In this document: positions 7,402 to 14,975 of the stretch, piece by piece | Position numbering within the stretch: the first letter of the stretch is position 1 | Layout of the letters: every line of letters starts with the position of its first letter | NCBI RefSeq assembly: GCF_003946015.1 | Contig: NZ_RHNU01000019.1 | Location: 1-47,848, forward strand | Origin: Companilactobacillus insicii | GTDB lineage: Bacteria > Bacillota > Bacilli > Lactobacillales > Lactobacillaceae | Direction of reading: 5' to 3' | DNA length: 47,848 bases | Program-made: the position numbers and the translations under genes | Notes under the pieces: model-generated | Told to the model about the DNA's origin: nothing | What the model saw: the letters and a program-made list of their open reading frames with translations, nothing else | Databases searched by the model: none

Positions 7402-7854
7402 ATGAAAATAAATTTTAATCAAGATGATAAAGTTCCCCAAAATGAGATTTACATCATAGTTAAAGCATCTAATTTTTCTAATGAAGTTCAAGAACTTATG
7501 AAGAAGTTAGATGAATTGAACTCTAAGTTTTCGGTTGTTCCACTATCTATTGATGATCGTGTAATTATGGTTCAAGTTGATCAAATCATTGCTATTGAGG
7601 TATTTGAAAGTGAATTAACTATTTATACACATGAGAAAGTATATCGTCTGCGTGGTCAGTTGAAGAAAATGGCTGAGCGGGTTAATGACGGGAATTTTGT
7701 ACAAATATCTAAAAATACAATAATCAACTTGAATCATTTGGATTCCTTGGAGGCAGCTTTTTCAGGCAATATGACTGCTTTTTTGAGTGATGATTTGAAG
7801 TTTAGTGTCAGCAGAAAATATCTCTCTGGATTAAAAAAGCAGCTGGGGATGTGA
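7402..7854 (+). CDS. LytTR-domain DNA-binding regulator without receiver
   Basis: The 150-residue protein carries a C-terminal LytTR DNA-binding domain (about residues 45-145; VDQIIAIEVFESELTIYTHEKVYRLRGQLKKM, split over residues 55-87, then ISKNTIINLNHLDSL). It has no response-regulator receiver domain. Such stand-alone LytTR proteins are often paired with a small DUF3021 membrane protein that holds them inactive. Here that gene follows at 7865. It probably binds the repeats at 5561-5601 and activates its own operon. Confidence 0.85.
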   Translation: MKINFNQDDKVPQNEIYIIVKASNFSNEVQELMKKLDELNSKFSVVPLSIDDRVIMVQVDQIIAIEVFESELTIYTHEKVYRLRGQLKKMAERVNDGNFVQISKNTIINLNHLDSLEAAFSGNMTAFLSDDLKFSVSRKYLSGLKKQLGM

Positions 7855-7864
7855 GGTAGATATT

Positions 7865-8269
7865 ATGAATAAATTGATTAAAATTATAAGATATTTTTTG
7901 ATTGGTGTTTTTTTAGGGTCATTCAGCTTTCTTACGATAGGACTCTTTAGAGGTGGAATAGAAGCTGATGTACAAGGAATTGTTTCATTGTTTTTCTTTA
8001 GTGGATTAATTGGGATTGTTTCGATGATATTTGGTACAGAGTGGTTTAACTTTCCAATCAGATTATTGATCCACATGATTCTTACTTTGTGCATAGTTGG
8101 AATAATGATGTTATCAGCGGGTTGGCAATCCTTTATGATTAATCGTACAGTATCGTTTGTTATTACGGTTATGATAATATACGGATTGGTTTGGTTGGTT
8201 ATGTATTTATCAGATATAGTTGGTACAAAAAAAATCAACGATGCGATACGCAAAAGAAAGTCGAAATAA
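7865..8269 (+). CDS. DUF3021 four-helix membrane protein
   Basis: The 134-residue protein has four predicted membrane helices and a short basic tail (KKINDAIRKRKSK). It matches the DUF3021 family in length and position after a LytTR regulator. Members are thought to act as membrane inhibitors of the cognate LytTR protein. It is the last gene of the ABC operon and is followed by a terminator. Confidence 0.75.
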   Translation: MNKLIKIIRYFLIGVFLGSFSFLTIGLFRGGIEADVQGIVSLFFFSGLIGIVSMIFGTEWFNFPIRLLIHMILTLCIVGIMMLSAGWQSFMINRTVSFVITVMIIYGLVWLVMYLSDIVGTKKINDAIRKRKSK

Positions 8270-8284
8270 TTCGGCTTTTTTTTA
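8258..8284 (+). terminator. Terminator of the ABC-LytTR operon
   Basis: AAGTCGAA (8258-8265) pairs with TTCGGCTT (8270-8277, one G-T pair) and is followed by eight T. The stem overlaps the last codons of the DUF3021 gene. Confidence 0.8.
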
Positions 8285-8295
8285 TTATTATTTTT

Positions 8296-8316
8296 ATCTA
8301 GTTTTAAAAACTAGAT
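8296..8316. promoter_or_regulatory. Near-perfect palindrome upstream of DUF1836-degV
   Basis: ATCTAGTTTT (8296-8305) is mirrored by AAAACTAGAT (8307-8316) around a single A. No T-run follows on the plus strand, so it looks more like an operator for the downstream two-gene unit than a terminator. Confidence 0.4.
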
Positions 8317-8374
8317 TGAATAGTATTGCGTATTATGATAAATTGTATTGGTAATCATAGAGAGGTGCTTTTTA

Positions 8375-8920
8375 ATGGATGAATTGCAAGAATGGTTAGA
8401 TAATTTAGAAGAATTCAAGTTACCACGCTGGTCTGATCTGCCAGAATTGGATTTGTATCGAGATCAATTGTTGACATTGATAGATAAGTATTTGGGTCCC
8501 ATCTGGTTAGATGATGGTCCCATCGTTACTACATCAATGGTTAACAATTATGTAAAAAACGGACTTCTACCACATCCGATTAAAAAGAGATATACCAGAG
8601 AACATTTGGCATATTTAATTGCCATTACATTTTTGAAGCAAGTTGTCTCTATTAGTGAAATCAAAGAGGGTATTATCTTAATGACCAAACTGAATGGTGG
8701 AATAGATAATGCCTTTGACTTCTTCTGTGCTAAGCAAGAAACGGCTTTGAAATTAATCAATCATCGAGTTGAGGATCAAAAATTGTCGGAAGGCAATGAT
8801 TCACAAGCTTACTTGATGGTTGAGATGGTAACAATGTCTTTCGCATCCAAATGGGTGACAAAGAAGATTTTGTTGCTAAGTAATGACGACGGCTCGAAAG
8901 AAAAGAGTAAAGAGAAATGA
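8375..8920 (+). CDS. DUF1836-family protein
   Basis: The 181-residue protein matches DUF1836, found in front of degV in many lactobacilli. It shows a winged-helix-like segment (VTTSMVNNYVKNGLLPHPIKKRYTREHL, split over residues 51-80) resembling MerR-type DNA-recognition helices. It could therefore be a regulator, but the function is unproven. I chose the ATG at 8375 because GAGAGG (8360-8365) precedes it; a TTG at 8348 in the same frame has no ribosome site. Its stop overlaps the degV start (ATGA), so the two are translationally coupled. The tail is charged (KEKSKEK). Confidence 0.7.
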   Translation: MDELQEWLDNLEEFKLPRWSDLPELDLYRDQLLTLIDKYLGPIWLDDGPIVTTSMVNNYVKNGLLPHPIKKRYTREHLAYLIAITFLKQVVSISEIKEGIILMTKLNGGIDNAFDFFCAKQETALKLINHRVEDQKLSEGNDSQAYLMVEMVTMSFASKWVTKKILLLSNDDGSKEKSKEK

Positions 8921-9768
8921 CAGAACGTATTGCTATATTGGTTGATTCCTGCTGTGATATCCCTGAGGAGTACCTTGAGAAGTCGGGAATCTATGAATTA
9001 CCAATGCAAATTATTTATAAAGATAAAACATATTTAGATAGGAAAGATATTACGGCAGCTGAGGTTTATGATGGTTTAGAGCAAGAAATACCTAAGACAT
9101 CCCTGCCTTCAGGTGAGTGCATCAATCAGACGCTGGATGAGATAGCAACTGATGGATATGACCATATTATTTCCATTTCAGTTTCATCCGGACTAAGTGG
9201 AACTTACAACTTTTTAAAAGTTTTGCTTGAAGATGATGATAGATTTACTTATACCACATTTGATACTAAGCAAGTTGCGGTTGCGGCTGGGCTGATAGCC
9301 GTTGGTGCAAAGGATATGGTCGATGCCGGTAAGAGCTATTCAGAAGTAGTTGCTAGTGTTGATAGGATGGTTAAGAATACTGTCGTTTACTTCTGTATTC
9401 CGACGTTGGAATACCTACGTGCAGGTGGACGTATCGGATTAGTAACCTCAGTAGTTGGAAATATGTTAAAGCTCGCCCCAATTATTACATGTAATAGTGA
9501 AGGTATTTATACGACCGCTGCTAAAGCACGTGGAATGAAAAAGGGCCAGAAGTTAATGCTTGATCTAGCAAAAGACTTCATTGGCGACGACAAAGATTAC
9601 TTATTAGCCGTTGGTCATGGCGCTGATGAAGCTATGGGTCAACGTATGGTTGAATTGTTAGATGAAAATGGTATTCATGGTACTAAACAATTCTTCGGAC
9701 AAGTAGGACCAGCACTAGGGGTTCACACTGGACCTGGTTTAGTCGGTGTTGGAGTTGTTAAATTATAG
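8917..9768 (+). CDS. DegV-family fatty-acid-binding protein
   Basis: The 283-residue protein is of standard DegV length. Motifs include the N-terminal ILVDSCCDIPEE, the lipid-contact loop SSGLSGTYN near residue 88, and IPTLEYLRAGGRIG near residue 160. DegV/FakB proteins bind a fatty acid and present it to the FakA kinase for incorporation into phospholipid. The gene overlaps the DUF1836 gene by 4 nt and ends at a strong terminator. Confidence 0.88.
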   Translation: MTERIAILVDSCCDIPEEYLEKSGIYELPMQIIYKDKTYLDRKDITAAEVYDGLEQEIPKTSLPSGECINQTLDEIATDGYDHIISISVSSGLSGTYNFLKVLLEDDDRFTYTTFDTKQVAVAAGLIAVGAKDMVDAGKSYSEVVASVDRMVKNTVVYFCIPTLEYLRAGGRIGLVTSVVGNMLKLAPIITCNSEGIYTTAAKARGMKKGQKLMLDLAKDFIGDDKDYLLAVGHGADEAMGQRMVELLDENGIHGTKQFFGQVGPALGVHTGPGLVGVGVVKL

Positions 9769-9773
9769 AATTC

Positions 9774-9811
9774 AAAAATGGAACGTCAATTAATTTTGCC
9801 GTTCCATTTTT
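9774..9811. terminator. Bidirectional terminator between degV and the lysR gene
   Basis: AAAAATGGAACG and CGTTCCATTTTT pair, with a T-run on both strands. The core (GGAACG...CAATTAATTTTG...CGTTCC) is almost the same as in the terminators at 14551-14588 and 14926-14963. Confidence 0.85.
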
Positions 9812-10688
9812 ACGTTTCAGATATATTTCTAAAATACTCATAAATTATCTGTTCAACCAACTTATGATAACTGTCATTAACTACTTTAGGATAGTAACTT
9901 AAGTAAATTTTTCGATATAACCTTTTAGGACTTAAATGCAGTAAGCCAATATTTTGATTGTCATAATTTAGCCATGAATACTGTGGTACTAAACCGGATC
10001 CAGCATTTTCGACGATCAATCCGTGCATAGTAGCTCTATCTCCAGTAATAAAAGGTGATCTAATATTGATGTTATTTTCCCTTAAAAAAGTATCGATGAG
10101 ACTTTGAAGGGGTGTTTTATCGGTCATAACAAATTTTAATTTTTGTAGCTGTTCTATCCTAACTGAATCGGATTTTGCTAAGTCAGAATTTTTGTTAACA
10201 GCCAAAAGGATCTCTTCAGTAATCAGCAATCTATTTATATTACCCGTTATTGGATGTGTACTGAACTCAAAATCATAATGTTCCAAGTTGCTGTTCTCGA
10301 CACCATGTTGAATTAATTCAATATTACTCTTTGGCAAAGATTGTTTGATGCGATGAATAATTTCGGGAATCAGTGGTGAAGAACTCTCAAAGCGCAATGT
10401 AATGTTGTGCTTTTTTTGTTCGGCCAAACCTTGAACTAAATTAACGGCATTATCTATTTGCTTGAGGGCTCCTTTGATGTTTTTCTGGAATGATTTTCCC
10501 ATTGAATTCAACTCTAGTGCGCGCCCATTGCGATTGAACAAGGGAATACCTAGTTCATCTTCCAACTCTTTGATGCTGCGACTAAGTGATGGTTGTGAAA
10601 TTCGTAAAATGCGTGCTGCTTGGGAGATATTTTGAGTATTGGCTACCTCTAAGAAATATTTTAATTGTAGAAGTCTTATTTTAATCAT
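9810..10688 (-). CDS. LysR-family regulator of the adjacent peptidase operon
   Basis: The protein has an N-terminal LysR winged helix-turn-helix (LQLKYFLEVANTQNISQAA, then LRISQPSLSRSIKELEDELG) and a substrate-binding effector domain. From the ATG at 10688 it has 292 residues, normal for LysR. The open frame extends to a TTG at 10739, but that start would lie inside the probable operator and upstream of a likely -10 (TTATAA, 10694-10699). The ribosome site before 10688 is poor, and the start is uncertain. It is divergent from the M20 peptidase-MFS-racemase operon, so it probably senses a substrate of that pathway. Confidence 0.8.
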   Translation of the reverse strand: MIKIRLLQLKYFLEVANTQNISQAARILRISQPSLSRSIKELEDELGIPLFNRNGRALELNSMGKSFQKNIKGALKQIDNAVNLVQGLAEQKKHNITLRFESSSPLIPEIIHRIKQSLPKSNIELIQHGVENSNLEHYDFEFSTHPITGNINRLLITEEILLAVNKNSDLAKSDSVRIEQLQKLKFVMTDKTPLQSLIDTFLRENNINIRSPFITGDRATMHGLIVENAGSGLVPQYSWLNYDNQNIGLLHLSPKRLYRKIYLSYYPKVVNDSYHKLVEQIIYEYFRNISET

Positions 10689-10726
10689 CTTCTTTATAAC
10701 GTTTTTGATATAGACTATTGCAAATA

Positions 10727-10747
10727 TTGTATTTAACAACCATACAA
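10727..10747. promoter_or_regulatory. LysR-type operator in the divergent promoter region
   Basis: TTGTAT-N9-ATACAA (10727-10732 and 10742-10747) is a perfect interrupted palindrome containing the T-N11-A core of LysR binding sites. It lies upstream of a lysR -35-like TTGCAA (10718-10723) and 79 nt before the peptidase start. This suits simultaneous autorepression and activation of the divergent operon. Confidence 0.55.
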
Positions 10748-10825
10748 CAATGCATTAGAATCTACAATATTAGAGAATAATTAAAATATTTTTAGTTAAT
10801 TAAAACGCTGGGAGGGGATATAAAT

Positions 10826-12166
10826 TTGAAATCAAGAGACAAATTCATTGATGAACACAAAAATAAGTTTGAACTGCTATTTAAAAATTTGATTAATCTG
10901 AAGGGAATTAGTGAAACAGGTGAAGGAATTGCTGAGACGGTCGCATTTTTAAAGGATACTCTACAGCGGTTGTTAGGAGCAAAAGTTCAAATTATTGAAA
11001 CTAAAGGATCACCGACGATCCTAGCAGAAATGTCTGGTCAGAGTTCTCAAACAATTTTGTTCTATGGACACTATGATGTTATGACGCCTGGTGATATTAG
11101 GACTTGGAAGTCGGATCCTTTCCAATTGACCAAGAGAGATCATAGATTCTTTGGTCGAGGTGCAGGAGATAACAAAGGACAGTTGTTAGCACAAATCTTA
11201 GGGATGTATACATATTTACAAGTTAACGGAAGTTTCCCTTTTAATATCAAACTATTGATTGAAGGGGAAGAAGAACAAGGAAGCAAGAATTTGCCAATCA
11301 CAGTAAAGAAATTAGCAGATAAAGAATTACAAGATGTTGATACAGCCATTGTTATCGATGGATCGTTTAATCAAGCTGGACATGTTTTGAGATTAGGTAA
11401 TCGCGGGGCATTGGGATTTGAGATCTCTGTAACAACAGGTAATCAGGATAATCATTCTGGGAACCTTGGCAATATTATGGATAATCCAGTATTAATTTTG
11501 ATCGAATTATTGAATAAAATGTACGATTCAGAAAAACAACGAGTGTTAATTCCTCATTTTTATGATGATATTCAAGAGCCTAATTCAATTGAGAAAAAAT
11601 GGATGCAAGATTTACCTTATGACAAAGCAGCTATTTCTAAACAAACGGGTATTAAGAATTTGCCAGTTGAGAAATTGGATTATTACCAAAAGCTAATGTT
11701 TGAGCCAACGTTTAATATTTCAGGAATAAATTCTGGATACAGTGGTGAGGGGATGAAGACGATTATTCCTAATCATGCTGTCTGCAAAGTTGATTGTCGT
11801 TTAGTCGGACACCAAAACTTGAAAGTTATTAAGTCAGAAATAGATAAAATAATTGCTGAATTTCCAAATGACGTAGTTAAGATTAGGTATTTAGTTCAAG
11901 TTCCAGCAAGCAAAACGAATTCTGATAACAAAGAGATAGGACCTATTGTTAAATCTATTAAAGAAGCAACTGGTTCAAAACTAATCGAACCTGTCATGCC
12001 TGGAACAGTTCCTAATTTTGTTTGGTCAGATATTTTGAAGGTACCAGTCTTTACAATTCCATACGCTAACTTTGATCAACACAATCATGCTCCAAATGAA
12101 AATTTAACAGAAGATGCATTTTATGAAGGGATAAAAATATCATATGAATTAATTAATAATTTGTGA
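10826..12166 (+). CDS. M20-family metallopeptidase / N-acylamino acid deacylase
   Basis: The 446-residue protein has the M20 metal and catalytic motifs: FYGHYDVM (metal His, catalytic Asp), GRGAGDNKGQ (bridging Asp), EGEEEQGS (catalytic and metal Glu) and a C-terminal NHAPNE (metal His). A dimerisation/lid domain sits between. M20 enzymes hydrolyse dipeptides or remove acyl groups from amino acids. The start is TTG at 10826 with GGGAGGGG 8-9 nt upstream. The MFS gene follows closely and an N-acylamino acid racemase follows that. This favours a deacylase or dipeptidase acting on N-acyl-L-amino acids in the cytoplasm. The exact substrate is unknown. Confidence 0.8.
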   Translation: MKSRDKFIDEHKNKFELLFKNLINLKGISETGEGIAETVAFLKDTLQRLLGAKVQIIETKGSPTILAEMSGQSSQTILFYGHYDVMTPGDIRTWKSDPFQLTKRDHRFFGRGAGDNKGQLLAQILGMYTYLQVNGSFPFNIKLLIEGEEEQGSKNLPITVKKLADKELQDVDTAIVIDGSFNQAGHVLRLGNRGALGFEISVTTGNQDNHSGNLGNIMDNPVLILIELLNKMYDSEKQRVLIPHFYDDIQEPNSIEKKWMQDLPYDKAAISKQTGIKNLPVEKLDYYQKLMFEPTFNISGINSGYSGEGMKTIIPNHAVCKVDCRLVGHQNLKVIKSEIDKIIAEFPNDVVKIRYLVQVPASKTNSDNKEIGPIVKSIKEATGSKLIEPVMPGTVPNFVWSDILKVPVFTIPYANFDQHNHAPNENLTEDAFYEGIKISYELINNL

Positions 12167-12184
12167 TTAATGGAGGGAAAATTT

Positions 12185-13417
12185 ATGGAAACATTGAATG
12201 ATGATTTAACTCAAAGAAAACGACCGGTTGCCAGTTTTGTTCTAATCTATGTGGCCTATATTATTTGCTTCATTGATCGCTCAGCCTTGAATATTGCTTT
12301 ATCTTATATCGGTAAAGATTTTAATTTGAGTACTTCTACTTTGGGAGTAGTTGCGAGTGCTTTTTTCTTTAGCTATGCATTGATGCAAATACCTGGTGGT
12401 TGGCTAACTGATAAGTTTGGAACTAAGATAACTATCATTGTTGCAATCTCTATGTGGTCCATCTTTACTGTTTTAACGGGATTTGCGTGGTCCTTAGCAT
12501 CGTTACTAGTCATCCGAGTGTTGTTTGGTATTGGTGAGGGAACATTTCCATCAGCTAGTTTGAAACAAATATCTGAAGAAGTATCATACGATCATCGTTC
12601 ACAGGCTACTTCTGCGATCATCTCATCGAATTATATCGGCTCTGCGATCGCTCCAATGATGATGGCACCCATCATTGCATTTCTTGGTTGGAGAACAGCG
12701 TTTCATTTTATGGGAATCATTGGTTTGATTTTCGTCGTTGTATATTTCTTTGTTTTGAGACCTATCAAATCGACTAAGAGCGTCACTACTAACCGTAAGA
12801 AGATTGTTTGGGGACAAGTGTTGAGTAATCGTATTATCTGGCAATTCTTTATCGTTGTCTTTGGTCTAAGTGTAGTCACTAAAGGCTTGGATACGTGGAT
12901 GCCTACATACTTATTGCAGAGTCGACACATTAATTTGGCTGGTGTTGCTTGGATGGTACCACTTCCTTCACTAGCTGCTGGTGTAGGTGCAGTATTAAGT
13001 GGATTTATCATGGTCAAATTCTTCAAGAATCATGAGAAGTGGCTAATTGCTTTGGCCAGTTTATTGACAACTGTTTTTATGTTCGGGATGTATCGTTCAT
13101 CTACATTGGCAGGAGTTATTTCCTTTGAAGTTTTGACTTATTTCTTTAAGTCAATTGCTTTTAGTGGAAGCTTTGCCTTCTTTGCTCAATTGATGACACA
13201 GAAGGCTTACGGTTCATCAGTCGGAATCGTTAACTTTGGTGGTCAATTGGCTGGATTCTTGGCACCAATTTTGATTGGTGTGTTGGTTCAAAGTTTCGGT
13301 GGTTCATATAGCGTTGCTTTTTTGTTCCTAGTCTTTGCGGCGGGTGTCGCCTTTTTAGCATCACTGACTTTTAGTGCAAAAGAGTTAATGAATCGAAAGC
13401 AAAACGTTGTTAAATAA
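12185..13417 (+). CDS. MFS transporter (anion:cation symporter type)
   Basis: The 410-residue protein has 12 predicted membrane helices. It carries the MFS loop motif GWLTDKFGTK after helix 2 and an N-terminus (YIICFIDRSALNIAL) like the ACS family that takes up organic anions such as galactonate or acyl-amino acids. The ATG at 12185 has GGAGG 8 nt upstream; an in-frame ATG at 12170 lacks a ribosome site. It lies between the M20 and racemase genes in one operon, so it probably imports the N-acylated amino acid or dipeptide they process. Confidence 0.8.
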   Translation: METLNDDLTQRKRPVASFVLIYVAYIICFIDRSALNIALSYIGKDFNLSTSTLGVVASAFFFSYALMQIPGGWLTDKFGTKITIIVAISMWSIFTVLTGFAWSLASLLVIRVLFGIGEGTFPSASLKQISEEVSYDHRSQATSAIISSNYIGSAIAPMMMAPIIAFLGWRTAFHFMGIIGLIFVVVYFFVLRPIKSTKSVTTNRKKIVWGQVLSNRIIWQFFIVVFGLSVVTKGLDTWMPTYLLQSRHINLAGVAWMVPLPSLAAGVGAVLSGFIMVKFFKNHEKWLIALASLLTTVFMFGMYRSSTLAGVISFEVLTYFFKSIAFSGSFAFFAQLMTQKAYGSSVGIVNFGGQLAGFLAPILIGVLVQSFGGSYSVAFLFLVFAAGVAFLASLTFSAKELMNRKQNVVK

Positions 13418-13439
13418 TATTAAATGTAGGAGTGTAAAA

Positions 13440-14543
13440 ATGTTTATTAAAAAAGCCGTATTGAGGAAAGTCGATTTGCCGTTAAGAAATCCGTTTGAGA
13501 CAAGTTTTGCCAAAATGAAATATAAAAAATGTATTATCTTGGAATTAGAAGATCAAGACGGTACAAAAGGATTCGGTGAATCATCTGCCTTTGACGTTCC
13601 GTTCTACAATGAAGAGTTCAGAGATGGCAGCTGGGAGTTACTAAAAAAGCAATTATTGCCCAAAATTATGAATCGAGAACTTGAGCATCCAGATGATATT
13701 TATCCGATTTTTGCGGCTATTAGAAAGAATAATATGTCCAAGTCAGCAATCAATTGTGCATTGTGGGATATTTATGCTAAGCAACACGATCAAAGTTTGG
13801 CTCAAGCTCTGGGTGGTACTAAATCAAAGGTGGAAACTGGCGTCAGTATTGGTGTACAGGATTCACCAGAACAACTAGTTGAAGCTGTCAGAGGATATAT
13901 CAAGGACGGGTATCGTCGAATAAAGATGAAGATCAAGCCGGGTAAGGATTACGATTACTTACGTGCAGTGAGGGATGAATTCCCAGATGCAATGCTGATG
14001 GCTGATGCTAATTCAGCATATCGTCTGAGGGATGTCGATATGTTAAAACGATTAGATGATTTAGATTTAATCATGATTGAGCAAGCACTTGAACCCGGCG
14101 ACTTAGTAGACCATGCCACGTTACAATCTCAAATTAAAACTAGCATTTGCTTAGATGAGAGTGTGACATCATTAGATGATGCCCGCAAAATGATTCAGCT
14201 AGGGAGTGGTTGTATTATCAATATCAAGGTTGCTCGTGTAGGAGGCTTAACAATTGCCAAACAGATTCAAAAACTAGCTTCCGATAATGGAATTGAATGC
14301 TGGTGTGGCGGTATGTTGGACTCAGGAGTTGCTAGGGCAGGTAATGTAGCAATTGCTACACTATCAGGCTATACATTACCCAATGATATTGCAGCATCAC
14401 AACGTTATTATGACGAAGATATTATTGCGCCAACCGTTGAATTGGATGGAACATTCGTTGATGTTCCTGATAAAAATGGCTTGGGTTATGACATCAATTG
14501 GGATAATTTGAATAAATTCACAATTAGTAGTTTGCGTGTTTAG
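13440..14543 (+). CDS. N-acylamino acid racemase / o-succinylbenzoate synthase family enolase
   Basis: The 367-residue enolase-superfamily enzyme has every catalytic residue of the OSBS/NSAR group. These are K162-x-K164 (KMKIKPG), metal ligands D189 (MADAN), E214 (IEQAL) and D239 (CLDES), and K263 (INIKVARVGG). The GGMLDSGVARA motif near residue 290 follows. Two lysines on opposite sides of the barrel allow racemisation of N-acylamino acids. No menaquinone genes are adjacent, whereas an M20 deacylase and a transporter are, so racemase is favoured over o-succinylbenzoate synthase. The ATG at 13440 has GTAGGAG about 8 nt upstream; an earlier frame start at 13407 overlaps the MFS gene. Confidence 0.8.
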   Translation: MFIKKAVLRKVDLPLRNPFETSFAKMKYKKCIILELEDQDGTKGFGESSAFDVPFYNEEFRDGSWELLKKQLLPKIMNRELEHPDDIYPIFAAIRKNNMSKSAINCALWDIYAKQHDQSLAQALGGTKSKVETGVSIGVQDSPEQLVEAVRGYIKDGYRRIKMKIKPGKDYDYLRAVRDEFPDAMLMADANSAYRLRDVDMLKRLDDLDLIMIEQALEPGDLVDHATLQSQIKTSICLDESVTSLDDARKMIQLGSGCIINIKVARVGGLTIAKQIQKLASDNGIECWCGGMLDSGVARAGNVAIATLSGYTLPNDIAASQRYYDEDIIAPTVELDGTFVDVPDKNGLGYDINWDNLNKFTISSLRV

Positions 14544-14550
14544 ATTGTAA

Positions 14551-14588
14551 AAAAATGGAACGACAATTAATTTTGTCGTTCCATTTTT
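14551..14588. terminator. Bidirectional terminator, 16-bp perfect stem
   Basis: AAAAATGGAACGACAA (14551-14566) pairs perfectly with 14573-14588 around TTAATT. It ends the racemase operon on plus and the orphan relB on minus. The 26-nt core is identical to that of the hairpin at 14926-14963. Confidence 0.9.
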
Positions 14589-14594
14589 GCGGTT

Positions 14595-14888
14595 CTATTG
14601 ATTTTCATTATCATCCTCAAAAAATTCAGCAATTTCTTTTTTATTATTTAGTTTTTTAACAGGAACTGATTTTAGTGTTTTGCTGAGTTCTAGGGATGCT
14701 TTTTCTTTTTCAGTCATTTGAAGGTTTACAGGATAAGAGTCAGTGGCAACAATTCGTTTGAATAACATTGTTATTGCAGTTGTGGCTGTCATACCTAAGC
14801 TATTTAAAACCTCTTCGGCTTCATTTTTTAGATCCGTATCGACAGAAACTTGGATTCTAGTTTTATTTTTATTAGCTTTAGTGTCCAT
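14595..14888 (-). CDS. Orphan RelB/DinJ-family antitoxin
   Basis: The 97-residue protein has the ribbon-helix-helix of DinJ/RelB (RIQVSVDTDLKNEAEEVLNSLG, split at the residue limit, then TATTAITMLFKRIVATDSYPV at about 12-55) and an acidic tail. An AGGAGG site lies before the ATG at 14888. No toxin gene is present: a strong terminator begins 7 nt after its stop, and the gene upstream is a surface protein transcribed in the same direction but terminated first. It may be a solitary regulator, an antitoxin that neutralises distant toxins, or the remnant of a pair. Confidence 0.75.
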   Translation of the reverse strand: MDTKANKNKTRIQVSVDTDLKNEAEEVLNSLGMTATTAITMLFKRIVATDSYPVNLQMTEKEKASLELSKTLKSVPVKKLNNKKEIAEFFEDDNENQ

Positions 14889-14925
14889 GTTTTCCTCCTA
14901 AGCAAACAATATGAATGAATTACGA

Positions 14926-14963
14926 AAAGAAGGAACGACAATTAATTTTGTCGTTCCTTCTTT
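14926..14963. terminator. Terminator of the large surface-protein gene
   Basis: A 16-bp perfect stem (14926-14941 with 14948-14963) around TTAATT ends the surface-protein transcript on the minus strand, 13 nt after its stop. The core is identical to that of 14551-14588 on the other side of the orphan relB gene. Confidence 0.85.
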
Positions 14964-14975
14964 GTAGGTTCTATA

